Under the pieces are notes generated by a model. That model was given only the letters and a program-made list of their open reading frames with translations. It had not been told where the DNA came from and did not search any database. The translations under genes and the position numbers were made by a program. This document shows positions 1 through 12,660 of a stretch of DNA of 64,000 bases, piece after piece (positions within the stretch are counted from its first letter, which is position 1; each line of letters begins with the position of its first letter). The stretch is from Monoplex corrugatus (Eukaryota > Mollusca > Gastropoda > Littorinimorpha > Ranellidae): contig CM060306.1 of assembly GCA_030674185.1 (NCBI GenBank), positions 48,552,208 to 48,616,207 on the forward strand, read 5' to 3'.

Positions 1-521
1 AATCAAGTCAATTAATGAAACAGTATTGTGATGAACCATAACGTTGAAGGCCCGAATAAGCCCTCATACCATTTAAAAGCAGGGACATGATTGATTCCAC
101 CCATATTCAATAGCATGTAGCATATGATGGAACAACGAAAAGACTCTCATTGTATACCGCCCGATGCTCAGTCGGGCCATGGCATTAGAAACTTTGTGAG
201 GAATGAGGATACATCACGAGAAGGTGGTGTTACAGGCACAGTAATGATGTAAGAGTCTGTACGCAAGTGATCTGCCTAGCAAGCCAGACAGGTCCCTGCC
301 CGCGGCGATCACTACTACGCCTGGAAAGGAGTGGCTTTATTGTACGCATCACTTTCCTTTGGGCGAGCGGGACTTCACTAGCACAAGCCTCGCTACCATC
401 CACCTTTGAAAACCTTACAGTGTGACAACTCTGTTCACAGATACTTCACTATATTATTGTACTTAATCTTCTTCTTTCGTCAGTTGTCTGCATGGTCAGA
501 CCGCCACATCTGACGATGACT

Positions 522-715
522 TCTCTCTCTCTCTCTCTCTCTCTAGTTTCTCTACCGGCTTTCCATGGAGCTTGGTTGTCAAGGGAGTTTAAAGGTCACG
601 TTTTTTGTCGCTCCACTTCGACACTGTAATACAGGACTATGTTCAACTGTCTGGGTCCTCTCCTCAGGACCGCAGACACATGTTGCTGATATATATATAT
701 ATGTATGTATGTATG

Positions 716-811
<96 letters not shown>

Positions 812-918
812 AGTTGATATCTGGCGAAGTCTGACTGTGAAATAGCGGAAGTGCGAACGTTACATTCTAGTCCAGTACGAGATTATTTCGGTCAAAACGT
901 CCAGTCTAAACGTACAAA

Positions 919-992
<74 letters not shown>

Positions 993-1145
993 GTGTATAT
1001 GCATATGTGTGTGTGTGTGCGCGCGAGTGTGTGTTTGTGTACGAGTGTGTGTGTGTGCGAATGTGTGTGTTTTGTGTGTGTGTGTGTGTGTGTGTGTTCG
1101 TTCGTTCTTTGATTTAACGTCTTTTCACTGTAAGTGATATTAGAC

Positions 1146-1207
<62 letters not shown>

Positions 1208-1450
1208 TGTGTGTGTGTGTGTGTTCCCCAGTCATTCGTTCGGCTGGTGTGTGTGTGTGTGTGTGTGTGCGTGTATGTGTGTGTGTGTGTGTGTGCGTGC
1301 GTGCGTGCGCGTGCGGCCAGTGTGTATGTGTGTTAATCACTCACATGCGCATGTTTGTGCAGATGTGTTTACGTTCGTGTGTATGCGCGCGCGCGCGCGT
1401 GTGTGCACATGTTCGTGTGTTTGTGTACATGCGTGTGTACGTGTGAGTGT
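522..1450. repeat. Cluster of dinucleotide microsatellites (CT, AT, AC, GT)
   Basis: Consecutive tracts: (CT)n at 522-543, (AT)n and GTAT at 690-750, (AC)n at 752-795, (GT)n at 919-988, 1071-1098, 1147-1224 and 1249-1313, and mixed GC/GT to about 1445. They generate many spurious open frames rich in CV or HT. Confidence 0.95.
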
Positions 1451-2725
1451 ATTCTTTTGTAAAAAAAAAAAAAAAGTATAGCCTCACTAGACTAGTGGAC
1501 GACAAAACTTTGCACTGAGTGGGCAATCTAATGTCAAAGCAACACAAGGAAAAATAGCTTTCCTCAGGCTTACAACCAAACCCAATAGTTCCTGTCTGAA
1601 CGTAGTTCATACAAAGCACGTACAAACAGTCATATTTACAAAGGGATTAAATCTGTGGGCCTGGTCTAACCCTATTGTCAAACAGTACCTGGTATGTTTG
1701 TCAGCTTGTTTACATGTACAACGAAACAGGCTTGATTGCGTTCGCTGGTACTTAGTTATGCAGACCTGCTTCAAAGCAAACTGAACGAGCAAGCTATTAC
1801 AGTAGGCCTATTAGTAGTTAGTCTGTACTAGTAGCCTACTCTTCTACAGCTAGGCGAATGAAACATTTACATCGCTCTAGTTTCGAGTAAAGAAAAAAGA
1901 TAAGAAACTTAAGAGCATTTGTGCGTGCGTGGGCCTCACTCCAGTCCCTCCCCCCCCCCCCCCTCTAAATGTTTAACTGTTATCAACTCATTACAACTTA
2001 TCTGTATCGTATGGGACTTATTTTTGGGTTATGATGGCGACAATTCATGGAGTTCCAAGTTCTTGACACCACTGTTCTTCGGGCGGGTCTGAGCGACCTG
2101 AGAGCGTCGTTGGAAACAGAAAAAGCTGACTTTTAAAATAAATAAAATTATTAAAGTAAAAGTAACAAATCTAGCTAACATGACAAGAAAATTAAAAAAA
2201 ATTAAAAAGAGAGAGAGAGAAAGTATGTGGTTTCTAAAAATGAATTGTACATGTAAAATTATCAGAGCCCCTTTGTCCTCCCTCCTTACCTCGATCCCTT
2301 ACACGCCTATTACCACATCTCGTCATGTTTGTTTGATTGATTGATTATTTGTGCATGTGTGTATGTGTTAAATAAACAAAGCTACGTGACTGGCGTCTTC
2401 TCCTTCGTATCCTTGGAAATTGATAGCGTCCCCTTTACGCCCCGCCCCGCCCCTCTCCCCATCGGCTTTCTTGTTTTAGGTGACATATTATGACGGCAGA
2501 TGTATTCATGGGCACTCGACTTCTCGCCACGTGCGTGAGAGCGCCGCGTGCCTCTGAATCGTCGATGTTGTGATGGGGATTTTCTAACCCCCCCCCCTCC
2601 TCCCAACACACATACCCCCTCTTCCCCTTTTCCCAAAGAATGGCTCGCCGTAGGGTCTCGCGGCCGTGAAGCACACAGACAGCTCCGGCGTCGTCATTGT
2701 GAATCGATCAGTGAGTGAGTGCGGT

Positions 2726-2733
2726 CCAATCAG
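2726..2733 (+). promoter_or_regulatory. CCAAT box (NF-Y type), putative promoter element
   Basis: CCAATCAG is a perfect NF-Y-type CCAAT box. It lies in a locally CpG-richer stretch upstream of the candidate first coding exon. A single motif is weak evidence; a capped transcript start within about 100 bases downstream would support it. Confidence 0.3.
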
Positions 2734-3093
2734 AACCAAGCGGTCGGCAGGTGTGTTTTTCGTACTTGAACGAAAAAAGAAATTTCGTTTTCACCAACCT
2801 TGGCCTAATTGCATCCGGGCATTGTTTTTAGTGATTGTTCGTCAAGGGGACAGAACAACGCGTAACGTGAATGGAAAGTGTTCGAATATCAGAAGTGACT
2901 GTTTCGTGTAAGAATTAACAATATATAAAACACAAGGAGCAGATGCGGTTGTGCGGAAACACATTAGCCTAACGGCTCCAAAGCGAAATTGTGAGGCAAG
3001 TTCAATGTTCTTCTCACTGTGCTGAGTGAGACCGAGAGTGGGACAGCTGCTCTCTGTCAACGGCCTTTTAAAAAAGTAATTGAATTTCCCAAC

Positions 3094-3300
3094 ATGGCGG
3101 AAACTATGACACAGGTTGCTACAAATCCGTCGTTCATGAAAATCGAGGACAAAATATATAAGATTTATAATTGTGATGGAAAAAGAGACTTCCCAGCCAA
3201 AAAGGATTGTTCAGAAACGCAAATGCTTGTTCAGTTAAACGGAAATAGAGGTGCCAGCCCCGACGATGTAGAGAACAAAGAAAACAGAACCAACGGCGAG
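3094..3300 (+). CDS. rbfox: Candidate first coding exon of the RBFOX gene (N-terminal 69 codons)
   Basis: An ATG at 3094 in good context (AACATGG) opens a 207-nt frame of 69 codons that begins MAETMTQVATNPSF and ends in TNGE. It stops exactly at a strong donor, GAG|gtaaga, at 3301. The composition (K, E, N, D rich, no low-complexity repeat) looks like real coding sequence, unlike most open frames in the window. It ends in phase 0, which matches the phase-0 start of the exon at 41028. RBFOX genes are known for several alternative, poorly conserved N-terminal exons far upstream, which fits. The frame is open upstream to about 3019 without another ATG. The residues themselves are not conserved enough for me to prove that this exon belongs to rbfox; it could be the 5' exon of another transcript. 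Confidence 0.5.
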
Positions 3301-3377
3301 GTAAGATACAGTTCTAGATCTAGACAACTTTTGTTGAAAAGTGTCATAGCCTACTGTGTGTGTGTGTGTGTGGAATA

Positions 3378-3580
3378 GGAGAAGGGTCGGGAACTGAGTA
3401 ATAGAATTTTAATGGGGTAAAGTAACTTGCATTCAACGTGTCTTTTGTGTAATTTGTTTCTGAAATTTATATCTTGGAGAAGAGTCGGGTACTGAGTAAT
3501 AACATTTTAATGTGGTATAGTAACTTGCATTTCATGTGTCTTTTGTCAATTTGTGTAATTTGTTTCTGAAATTTATATTT
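3378..3580. repeat. Tandem duplication of about 98 bp just after the candidate first exon
   Basis: Two diverged copies follow each other. The first starts at 3378 (ggagaagggtcggg) and the second at 3476 (ggagaagagtcggg). Both run through 'gagtaata', 'ttttaatg' and 'taacttgcatt' to 'gtttctgaaatttatat'. The second copy carries a few small insertions. Confidence 0.8.
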
Positions 3581-5313
3581 CAAAGAGTTTGAAAAATTGT
3601 GAAGCAGTGGATGAGTACGAACAGATTTAATCTAGATCATGATGTGAATAACTTATTAGCTTAATAAGTAGTTCTAGTATCTACTAGCTGCTACTGTACT
3701 AGATCTATTCAGATCAAGATCTAAAGATTGTAGATTAAACAGATGTGTCATATATTCTGACCAGTTTTAGTGTTTGATTCATTTATGGTATGTTTGATTG
3801 GCATACAGGCCTATGAATGGGACTTTTTAATGGTTCAACTTTAATCGAACTTAGTGGCCTTCAGGTTCATCAAGTGCGAGTGTTATTGCAGTCGAGAAGG
3901 CCAGCACTGAAGCGCTCTAAAATCTGTTCGCAGCCGACGAATGAATGGAAGTTGTTTCGACTTTTAACACCGAATTAATGAATTGGCACGCAACGTAGCA
4001 TAGGCCATTAGTTTGTTGTCTACGTGATCGAAGTGGGTCTTTATTTTCAATCTTTTACTGTAATGTTTAGGCCTAGTTGGCATTCCGAGTGACAGAACAG
4101 CAATTGATACAAAATTGAGATAATTTTATCATCATCACGCACATGACGCCATTTGTTTGGTTATAGATGTAGGCTACTTAAAATAGTACATTATAAACAA
4201 AATTACAGTCAGAATAAATGAAGTAGCTTAAATTGCAATAAAATCGAATAAATCATACAGTGTAAGCAGAACGCACACGTGAACTCGAAAATGAAACTAA
4301 AGAAATTAAATGTAATATGTAGGCTATTATTTGGCCTCTTCGCCGTAATCCGATGTCAGACTGGTTAATAAGGCTACAGTAGTCACCAAGATAACTCATC
4401 TGCTTTAATTTAAATGCAACAGTATTGATCTTTCTATGAATTCAATAAATTTCATATCTAGATGAAAATTGAGGTTTTGAGTAGGCATACCTGATTTTGT
4501 TTGTGATCTTAGAACTAGAATCTGATGTAACATGACCACCCTAAACAAAGAATCAAGCAGAAAATTTAGACCTGGTCAGCAAAGTGGGGCGTGCAGTTAG
4601 TTATATAGGTCTGGTTAACAGATTGGGGTATAGGGCCTACAATTAATTTTATATCTACGTTGAGATTTCTGATTTCCAGCAATCAGTGTAACACTAAAGA
4701 AAATGATCAAGTAAGGAATGGAACCCAGCGATATGATGCTGCAACGACACTCATTACGAGTGGAAATCTATTGTTAAGAAAATCCACATACATACGCGCG
4801 CATGCGTGTATGCATACACACACGCCACAGAGGTTCACATAAGATTACACAGATCAGCATTATGGATGTTAATGTTCAGTCGGTCCACATTATCGTTATC
4901 CTGAAGCAGACATAATAGTTAATCATGTGAAGTTTGTAGTTGATAGTCTGCTGTGTATCACCATCAGCTCAGAAATTATGTATCACGATCAGTTCAATTC
5001 CACCCTGTCTGTTTTGAAGTTCTATAGTTCTCCAGATTGGGCCAGCATTGTTTTATTTGCTGTGCGATGAGGGAAGGGGGTGGTGGTAAGTAAAAAAAAA
5101 AAAAAATCACCTGTGAATTTAACCATCTTTTGCCTTGCTTCGTGACCACAGTGATGTGTTTAACGGAAAATTAAAAGTAGAACAGGAATGTAGACTGCTT
5201 TTCTCTATACACTAACGAACGGTCTTATTCCTACTAGTATTAGTCGCTATCTTTTATTTCATGAAACGTATAGTCTAGTTTCTGTTAGTGTTACGGTGTG
5301 ACGCTATATAACA

Positions 5314-5504
5314 TTAACCCTTTGACTCCCGTATCGTGTCCACAGCATCCTGCATTGTCGGCCATGCTGGCAAAGCAAAAACTAACCTTTTTAACTCCCT
5401 TACCCTATCCACATGTTCCTGCATGAAGCTGGTGGATAGGGTGAGGGAGTCAAAGGGTTAAGTTTGTGCAGTTGGAAGATAGGGTGCGGGAGTCAAAGGG
5501 TTAA
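5314..5504. mobile_element. Foldback MITE with TTAA ends, copy 1 (piggyBac-like termini)
   Basis: The 191-bp unit starts TTAA-CCCTTTGACTCCCG and ends in the inverse complement CGGGAGTCAAAGGG-TTAA, so 14-bp terminal inverted repeats are flanked by TTAA on both sides. A second, internal inverted repeat (around 5377-5460) repeats the same words, including GTGGATAGGGTGAGGGAGTCAAAGGGTTAA-like arms, so the unit is a nested hairpin. TTAA targets with CCC-starting termini are typical of piggyBac-type elements. No coding sequence fits in it, so it would be non-autonomous. Two further copies occur at 31752 and 35386. Confidence 0.7.
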
Positions 5505-8500
5505 TGCAGTTTTTGGGTCTCAGTGCACAAAAAATAGAGGTGTATTCGAGAGAACCTTTTTTCTGCCATGGTTGATGTTTCTTATGAAACGGGACGTGTT
5601 TTGCCGGTAAAGTGTAGTATGTGTACTGTTACACAAGTGAGCTTGCCTTGTACATCTGTTTTACTTTCAAGTTGCTCAGAATAAGGCTTAATGTAGCGTG
5701 CCTTTATTGAATAAGACATTCATCATACATAGATTTGTGTGATAAAGTGTGAGCGAATCCGACGTCTAGTGTTAATGCGTTAGCATTGTTCAATTCTGAT
5801 ACCTTTCAGTTCCACCAGTGCATGCCGTGTTTTTATTCATTTCGGATTGAGTAATTCAAATTTTATATCGTTTGAATGATGGACAACTGATTCGAGCGCT
5901 GGCCAGTAAAGCGATAGGTTCCAGATTCTTTCCCTTGTTGGGTGGTGTTTTTTTTCTCTTCTTCCCCCCTGGAGAGTTCCTGCTAGTTTTTCGGACGAGA
6001 CAATAAACCGAGGTTCGCATGCTAGCATGTATATGCCGCACGCAAACAAACCTACGACAACAAAGGATTTTGTCACCAGGCAGATGCTGTGTGGGAGTAA
6101 ATAAATAGCTTTATGAAGAAACAAAAATATACCTGAATGTAAACTAAAGTGATAAAGGAGATGAGGAAAACGAGAGACAGAAGGCTGTGAACCGTGTAAC
6201 AACGGCTGCCAGTCGTTATCGGGGAAAGTACCCCGACTTTCACGCGGAAAGTTCGTTGTGACAAAGTACAATGATTACAGCACAATACAGTACAAACGAC
6301 TCCAATATGATACAGTTCTTTTTCATTAGGTCCTAGCCCTGTATGTACAAAAGTTAAAAGTACCTTGCCTGGGTAGTGACACTCCGACTATCAGAGCCCA
6401 AGTCCAAGGCTTTATGTCATTGTCAAGGAAAGCATTGGCCCTATCCATTGAAGAGGCAATAAAAGGCCGTAAAGACAGAACTAGGCGGTCTCTATTGTGT
6501 GTATGTGGTAAACAGCACAGTGAGACGATTGTGTCGAGGAGCTCCACATACCTGAGTTCTCGGCAGACAGTGTGACACATTCGAAAACGTTCATTCGAGT
6601 CGTGCAAAAGCATAGCATTTACTGCTCAGCTTCTCTGGCTGAAAAAGGTTTCAGTCGCTGTTTTGAGTGGTGACGAAAACGTTGTTTTGCTTTTGTCTGT
6701 GTGCGGCCGCCGAGCCGGAAAAGTGTCATCAGGCCTCATGAATTTTTCTTTATGCGCTCGCAGATCTTAGTATGTGACCTCGCATTTTTGGTTTTCCTGA
6801 CTGGGCCTTGTTTAGTTGTTGCAGCTTTAGGACGGGCCATAAGTGTTACAAGTTCAGGCAGTAGTGTCAGTTTGAACTGGGAGCTTAAGAGGTTTGTGTG
6901 TGCGTGTCTTCAGACTGTCTTACGTTAAGTTTCCTTCAACAATTTACCTGCCACAAAGAAAGTGTAAAGAAAGTAGAAGGTTGGCCGATGAGGCGATAGG
7001 TCAAGAAGGATGAAAACCTCCACAGTCTGCGTTCGAGTGCTGACATAGTTATATCTTATCGCAGTGACCCCAGGAACTGACTGAACACCTGTCTCGCGCC
7101 CACACTGCCGAGATAGTCGCTCGAAAGTGAAGGGAAAGCAAGGGAGAGTCGTGTGTAGTCACTGTGACACACAGGTGAGGCTGGTGACAATCGAGGGGTA
7201 AAGAGAAAAACGACTGGGAAGGAAAAGCTGGGGAGATGTTTACATTTTTAAACTGTGCTTCCGAGTTGAAGAAGATTTTAGGTTGAAAATGGCAGTGAGC
7301 TAAGCCATTCGGCCAGTGAATGGGACTATCGGTCTCTTCAATCCAGCCAGCTGGCGGTGTTTTTGATATAAGGGCCTACCACATCCTCGTCTTCGCATCT
7401 CACGCCTTTTACGTGATTTTTTCGGCTCTGACCAGAAAGCTTGAGGTCACATTCCTAACGCCCCAGTCTGCCCCGTTTGGGCTAGTGACTGGTCCTTGTT
7501 GTGCTGACACTACTGTGAAAGAGTAGAAGAGAGACTACAGTCGAGTAGTAGAAAAGGGCAACTTAGATACTGTCATTGAAGCAACCCACTGCTGGGTTCA
7601 GTGTCATCGGATGCTAAGGAATGAAAGTGATTGTACAGGGGGTTTAACTTGTGATCACCATGCTACTGACGGCAGCACCCATCTACACACCTGTGAGTAT
7701 ACATGGTGATAGTGAGTTAATGTGATATCGTATTTCATTAATCCTTTCAAAATGCATTACCGTGTACAAGGCCTACTTCTTTTTTTTTCTTTCTCCAAAC
7801 ATTGTTTTACCAAAAAGGTACACAGAGTTTCTTGCCAGTTTTACATACTACTGCCAGCAGCTTTCATATATACCCCTAAGTCTTTTAAACGTGTAGGCCT
7901 ATTAGTATTACTCTTTTATTCAAATATCTTCATACAGAGGGGAAAAAAGCGCATTAATGTTTCGAGCCAATCTGTAATTCAATCTTACAAGTAACAGTGA
8001 CAGTTTAGTCCGTAGAAGTGTACTACTCGTTTATAAAAATCCTGTTTTATTGATAAATCAGTTAAAGAATCGAGTCTTCCAAACCTTGTGACGATGTGAC
8101 AGTGCATCAACTTGATCAAGTCCTTACTGTAGTGGGTGTAACATGAAGGCACTTCCCGCCGCCAGCGAGTGTTTACACACGCAGCGCGCATTTGAAGTGG
8201 GAGCAAGGAAGGTGTGTTTGCACCCGCATACAAGTGTCACCGATAAGACCATGGATACATGTGAAAGCTACATCAGTCGCAGACACCACATAAATCAACT
8301 CCGTAATTTAGTACTGTGTTTAACGGTACATGGCATATCACCGCTTCAGGCCTACTGGCCCGCTTGCTGACCGTCAACATATAATTAATTTTCTCGCGAC
8401 ACCCATGATGGTACAAGCGGACAGATAAGTAAGGACAACTACATAGGGAAAGACATGAAACAATGCCATAGTATGACATTCGGACAGGTAGGCCTTTTTT

Positions 8501-8792
8501 ATAACTGGGAGACTAAAGCAGGAGGATGGGGATGGGGTTGTGGAGAGAAGGCATTGCATTGTGATATCCATGTCTTTTATAGATCTTTTTGATTGTGTTG
8601 TCGGTCTCTTTTCATGGATTAATTGGTCAGTTGATTGACTGAGCTTGATTGCTTCTTTTAACATTGAAAACTGAAGTAATATGACTGACGGGGATAACCA
8701 TCCCAAAGGGAAGGGGACCTGTCTACTAGTTACGTAACACCGACATTATCAGAACGATAGCACATTAAAAATAATCAAACGAGCAGTAGAAA

Positions 8793-8860
8793 GTCGACGG
8801 ATTCGAACTCGCAACCACGGCATTAAAAAAAAAAAAGAATTTGCTGCTCAACCAGTTGGA
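8793..8860 (-). repeat. tRNA-derived SINE head (A and B boxes), minus strand
   Basis: On the minus strand there is a full A-box match (TGGTTGAGCAG, 8854-8844) and a B-box match (GAGTTCGAATCC, 8810-8799). They are about 33 nt apart, the spacing in a tRNA. An A12 run lies between them on the + strand. The flanks do not form an acceptor stem and the anticodon arm is destroyed, so this is a tRNA-related SINE or tRNA pseudogene rather than a tRNA gene. The 3' body of the SINE is not delimited. Confidence 0.5.
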
Positions 8861-9304
8861 AGGGTTGAGTCGGCGTGCACTTGGCAGAGATGTGTAGGCA
8901 ATTGATACCAACGATTTTACCCTTCCGCAGCGAGTTCACAGTGTCAGTGTCGAATGAATCACACGGCTGACTAGCAGGAAAAGCAAACCCGTTTTTGTGC
9001 ATTTGCAGAATGGAAGACAATTTAGATCGGTCAGACTGAGAGAAGCAAAAGTTTCCCTTGAAAGTCTACTTCGTTGATGTTGCAAAATGAATAGATAATA
9101 GATGTTAAACAAGTAATAGGTATTAAACGAACTTGTGAAAGGGGCGGAGGGAGGTGAGTAACAAAGGTGGGTGTTACTGTGTCCAGCAAGGACGGGATTT
9201 TCCCTCTCATCTCAGTAATAAGCAGATGATATATATATTTTATATATATATATATATGTCTTTTTGACTCATGGAATGAAACGGTAGTTATTACAAACAC
9301 ATAA

Positions 9305-9393
9305 ATGCATATATACATTATTGTTACTACACACACATACACATACACACATGCACACACACACATGCACACACACACACACACACACACACA
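9305..9393. repeat. (AC)n microsatellite
   Basis: Interrupted AC repeat, preceded by an (AT)n tract at about 9230-9257. Confidence 0.95.
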
Positions 9394-9968
9394 CTCGTGT
9401 GTGAGTTGCCGGTTAAGCTATTTTTCTGCGAATAAATAGCAAACTGGAATCAAGATAATAGTGGACCAAACAATTTTATTTGTTGACGTGTAGGCTACGT
9501 CAGTATTTACTAACCAGTACTAATAGTAGTAACTTCATTATAAAGTTTGGAGTTTGTTCAAGAGAAATTCATCATACTTGAACAGTTCTTATGCGCTCCA
9601 CCCAAATCTGCCAGCAGTTGTCTGGCAGATTCCCTGAGGCTGGGCAAAACCTTATGTGCTGGCAACGTTTTGAAATGGGTGGGAATGGGTGGGTGGGGTC
9701 CTTTGATACACTAAGCTGACACCACCAGAATGGTGGAAACATTAAGATGGGCAGTATTCAGGCCAGTTTTTATTGTTGATGGCTGGGACGAACATAAAAT
9801 ATCAGATCTTGAGTCCACGGCTCTATCAAAAGAACCAACAGCCAGCGTGCTTAAAAAAATTTTTTTTTAAAAAGAACGAATCAAACAAACAGACTTTACG
9901 GTTTTAGTAGGTCTGTACTTTTCTTGAAGTCAGAATGATGTAGAAATAAAACGGCAATAGACGCATAT

Positions 9969-9993
9969 ATGCACACGCACGCACACACGCACA

Positions 9994-10071
<78 letters not shown>

Positions 10072-10115
10072 CACACACACACAAAACACACACACACAAA
10101 ACACACACACACACG
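9969..10115. repeat. (AC)n microsatellite with AAAACAC interruptions
   Basis: Long CA tract whose right part is a small higher-order repeat, with three AAAACACACACACAC blocks. The matching open frames on both strands are artefacts. Confidence 0.95.
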
Positions 10116-11737
10116 TGCGCACGCATCTGCGCGCAAAACGAGACATTTATAATGGAAGGTGGCAGATGACTTAACAGAGAATGGGAGAATGTTTCTACTG
10201 GCTGTTCACGTTTTCTCGCTTGCAAATAACCGTTGACTAGACGTTATTGATCTCCGACAGGGAGACTGGGAGTGAGAGAAATCGAGGTAGTACAGTCGCC
10301 TGCCCCCGATATTGATTCTGAATCACATTTAACTAAGTGATAACGAGTATTATTAGTTCCGACGGGATGGAGCAAAATCATCATATTCAATGTCCATTGA
10401 TGCTTTTTACTCGGGTTGCAGTATCAACAGGTCTGTACGCATATATATATATATATACATATACCAATGTAAATGGCATTTTCGTCCGGTTTGGTTTTAC
10501 ACGTGTTCAAAGAAAGCCTGGAGAGCAATTGAAAAATTAGTATGACAAACTTAATTTTCTATATATAGGTCAGATTTATTAAGCTTAAGACTGATAAAAG
10601 AGACTCAGCAACTGTAACTTAAGATTTTTTTCCAAGTCACAGATTAGCTCAAAGTGTACAAATCATATATTTGTTACCAGTCCCACCCGCCAGACTTATC
10701 CCCCAAGTGTTAGGATATGCAATATCAGAGCTCCCCCCCCCCCTTCTCCCACCCATGTCTCAGATGTACACTAAAGGATTCAGAGATATGATTATTCATT
10801 AGTGATATTTTGTGGTATAGCTTGATTGTCGTCATTGAATTAGAATATGATTATGTATGATTTAGATAGTGAGATTTTTGTGGTATGGTTTGACTGTCTT
10901 CATCGAACCGTACCGTTAAGTTCTCCGATCTTAAACAGAATCTCACATCTGATCGTTGCAACCGTAGGAAAGAGACGGTGTTATGCAGGTGTCACAAAGG
11001 TTCACACATTCTGTACTTACTCGTACCTGTTGAAAAAAAATGAAGAAGCACCATGATGCATCGGCCTTCTGTGCGACGAGCTGTTCAGCGGTAAACACCT
11101 TCTCATTGAATGCTTGGACTTGTATGATATGAAACGTAAGCACTGTACTGCAGACTCCTTAAAGAACCTGCTTAGAGATGTTCCTTCAGAATCAGATGCA
11201 AGCGATTTTCGAATTCTTACAAGAGATCAATACATTTCATCATATATGATCATACATATGGAAAATTTTTAAAATGCATTTCAAACTTGGAAGAATAATG
11301 GCAAGCTTGGTTTTTATCTGTTGTAACAGAACTTGGCGAGTTCTTTATCACATGGTGTTTACTGTTAACCCTGATATGATTATAGTGGTCGCTGGGCAAT
11401 ATGTTCATTACAGTAGAAGTAATCAGTCACGTATACGAGTTTACGCTTAAGGTTTTCCTACATCAGGTGTAGCTCTGTCTGTAGGAAACGCGAATAATTC
11501 TGCGAATAAAAATTCAAAACGTAATGGACCAGAAGCAAATACAGGAAAAACATTAAATAAAAAACAAAACAAAAAGAATACCGAGCCATTCTCTAACAAT
11601 CTCCATTTTTCTTTGAAAAAAAAAAAAAAAGAAGAAGAAAAGAAGGAAATAAAAGAAGAAAAAAAAGGGGGGTGGGGGGACTGTCCTTTTTTTCCAACTA
11701 GGCCTACTTCTGTAAAAAGCTAACAAGAAAAAGCGAT

Positions 11738-11754
11738 GGGGGGGGGGGGGGGGG
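11738..11754. repeat. G17 homopolymer
   Basis: A run of 17 G. A polypurine A/G tract lies just upstream (about 11610-11675). Confidence 0.95.
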
Positions 11755-12550
11755 CGTGCGTGCACGCTTATGACAACGTGGCATGCATGTGTGTATGCGT
11801 GTGTGTGTATCTGTGTGCAAGTCTGTCTTTGCATGAGTGTGTACGCCATGCAAGGTGAAGGCGGGGGAATTACACAGTTTTTATTTTCATGAGAAAAACA
11901 AAACAAAACAAAACAAATAAAACGTTAGTACAAGTACAAGCTTACCATTTTTGGAGCTGTTCTGTCAATATTGCAGAAAATGTGACGTACAAAAAGTGTG
12001 ATGTCATGTGTGTAAGGTCGTATCACTTAAACATGTGCTATATCGCACTGTTATTGGTATTAGTATTAGACTCTAAAACTGGGAGAACATTTTGTCTATG
12101 AGGTCATGTTTGTGTGAGTTATTATTTTGATCATTTAAAATGAATTCTTAAAAAGCTTTAGGATGGCATAGCTGTTATACTTTGGTTACTTAATAAGTTC
12201 ATGACAACAGGAATAATCCCTGTTTGTTGGCATCATTATATGCTGATGTACGATCAAGGCTTGTCTGCATCCATATAGAGCTATTGAAAAACTGAAAAGT
12301 ATGCCAGTCTAGCCAGCAACTTGAGGACGTCTGGCTTTCAAACCAGAGTCCGCGCCATAGAGGTTGGAGCAACGGGGTTGATAGGCACATCATTCTATAA
12401 CCTCGTGAAGCAACTCTCGCTTTCTGGAGAGAGTGGATCAGAGCCTTAAACTGTCAAGGCCATGGCCAAAACAGCGGGGAAAAATGCTCCAGCTTGATCT
12501 GGATTAAGAGAAACAAAAGTGAACTTCATTTTCCCCGCATGTGTTGCTGG

Positions 12551-12660
12551 TGACTGATAACCAAGTGATTAAGACATCCGTCACGAGAGTGACTTCTCCT
12601 TGAGAAACCTGTTCACCTAGGATGCGCGAGTTCAATTCCCGGAGGAGGAAAAATTTGTAT
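12551..12660 (+). repeat. tRNA-like sequence, probable SINE head
   Basis: A B-box-like word, GAGTTCAATTCCC, lies at 12628-12640. Upstream is a Leu/Ser-tRNA-like stretch (ccaagtgattaagacatccg). A long extra loop (gagagtgacttctcc) separates them. The sequence continues into a non-tRNA body towards 12830. The acceptor stem is not complementary. A degraded tRNA-derived SINE is the best reading. Confidence 0.4.

Larger units (their letters stand above)
1..3093. other. 5' flank / putative promoter and 5'UTR region of the rbfox candidate first exon
   Basis: No protein-coding gene is recognisable here. The first 500 bases look like unique non-coding DNA. From about 520 to 1450 the sequence is a cluster of CT, AT, AC and GT microsatellites. 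A C14 run lies at 1950-1963. From about 2400 to 2850 CpG dinucleotides become more frequent, and a canonical CCAATCAG box sits at 2726-2733 on the + strand, about 370 bases before the candidate ATG at 3094. I infer a promoter and 5'UTR in 2650-3093. No clear TATA box was seen, so the transcription start is not placed. Confidence 0.35.

Noticed and set aside
851..1481. Several CV- or HT-rich open frames
   Set aside because: Translations of GT/AC microsatellites. The same applies to frames near 9.9-10.2, 18.3-19.2, 21.0, 33.5, 45.7-46.0, 47.0 and 59.1 kb.
5837..6271. 144-codon minus-strand ORF
   Set aside because: No recognisable domain, no splice context and no compositional sign of selection; probably a chance open frame in non-coding DNA.
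6326..6613. 95-codon minus-strand ORF
   Set aside because: Same reasons; no motif.
8793..8860. Functional tRNA gene
   Set aside because: A and B boxes are present, but there is no acceptor stem and the anticodon arm is a homopolymer; called a SINE/tRNA relic.
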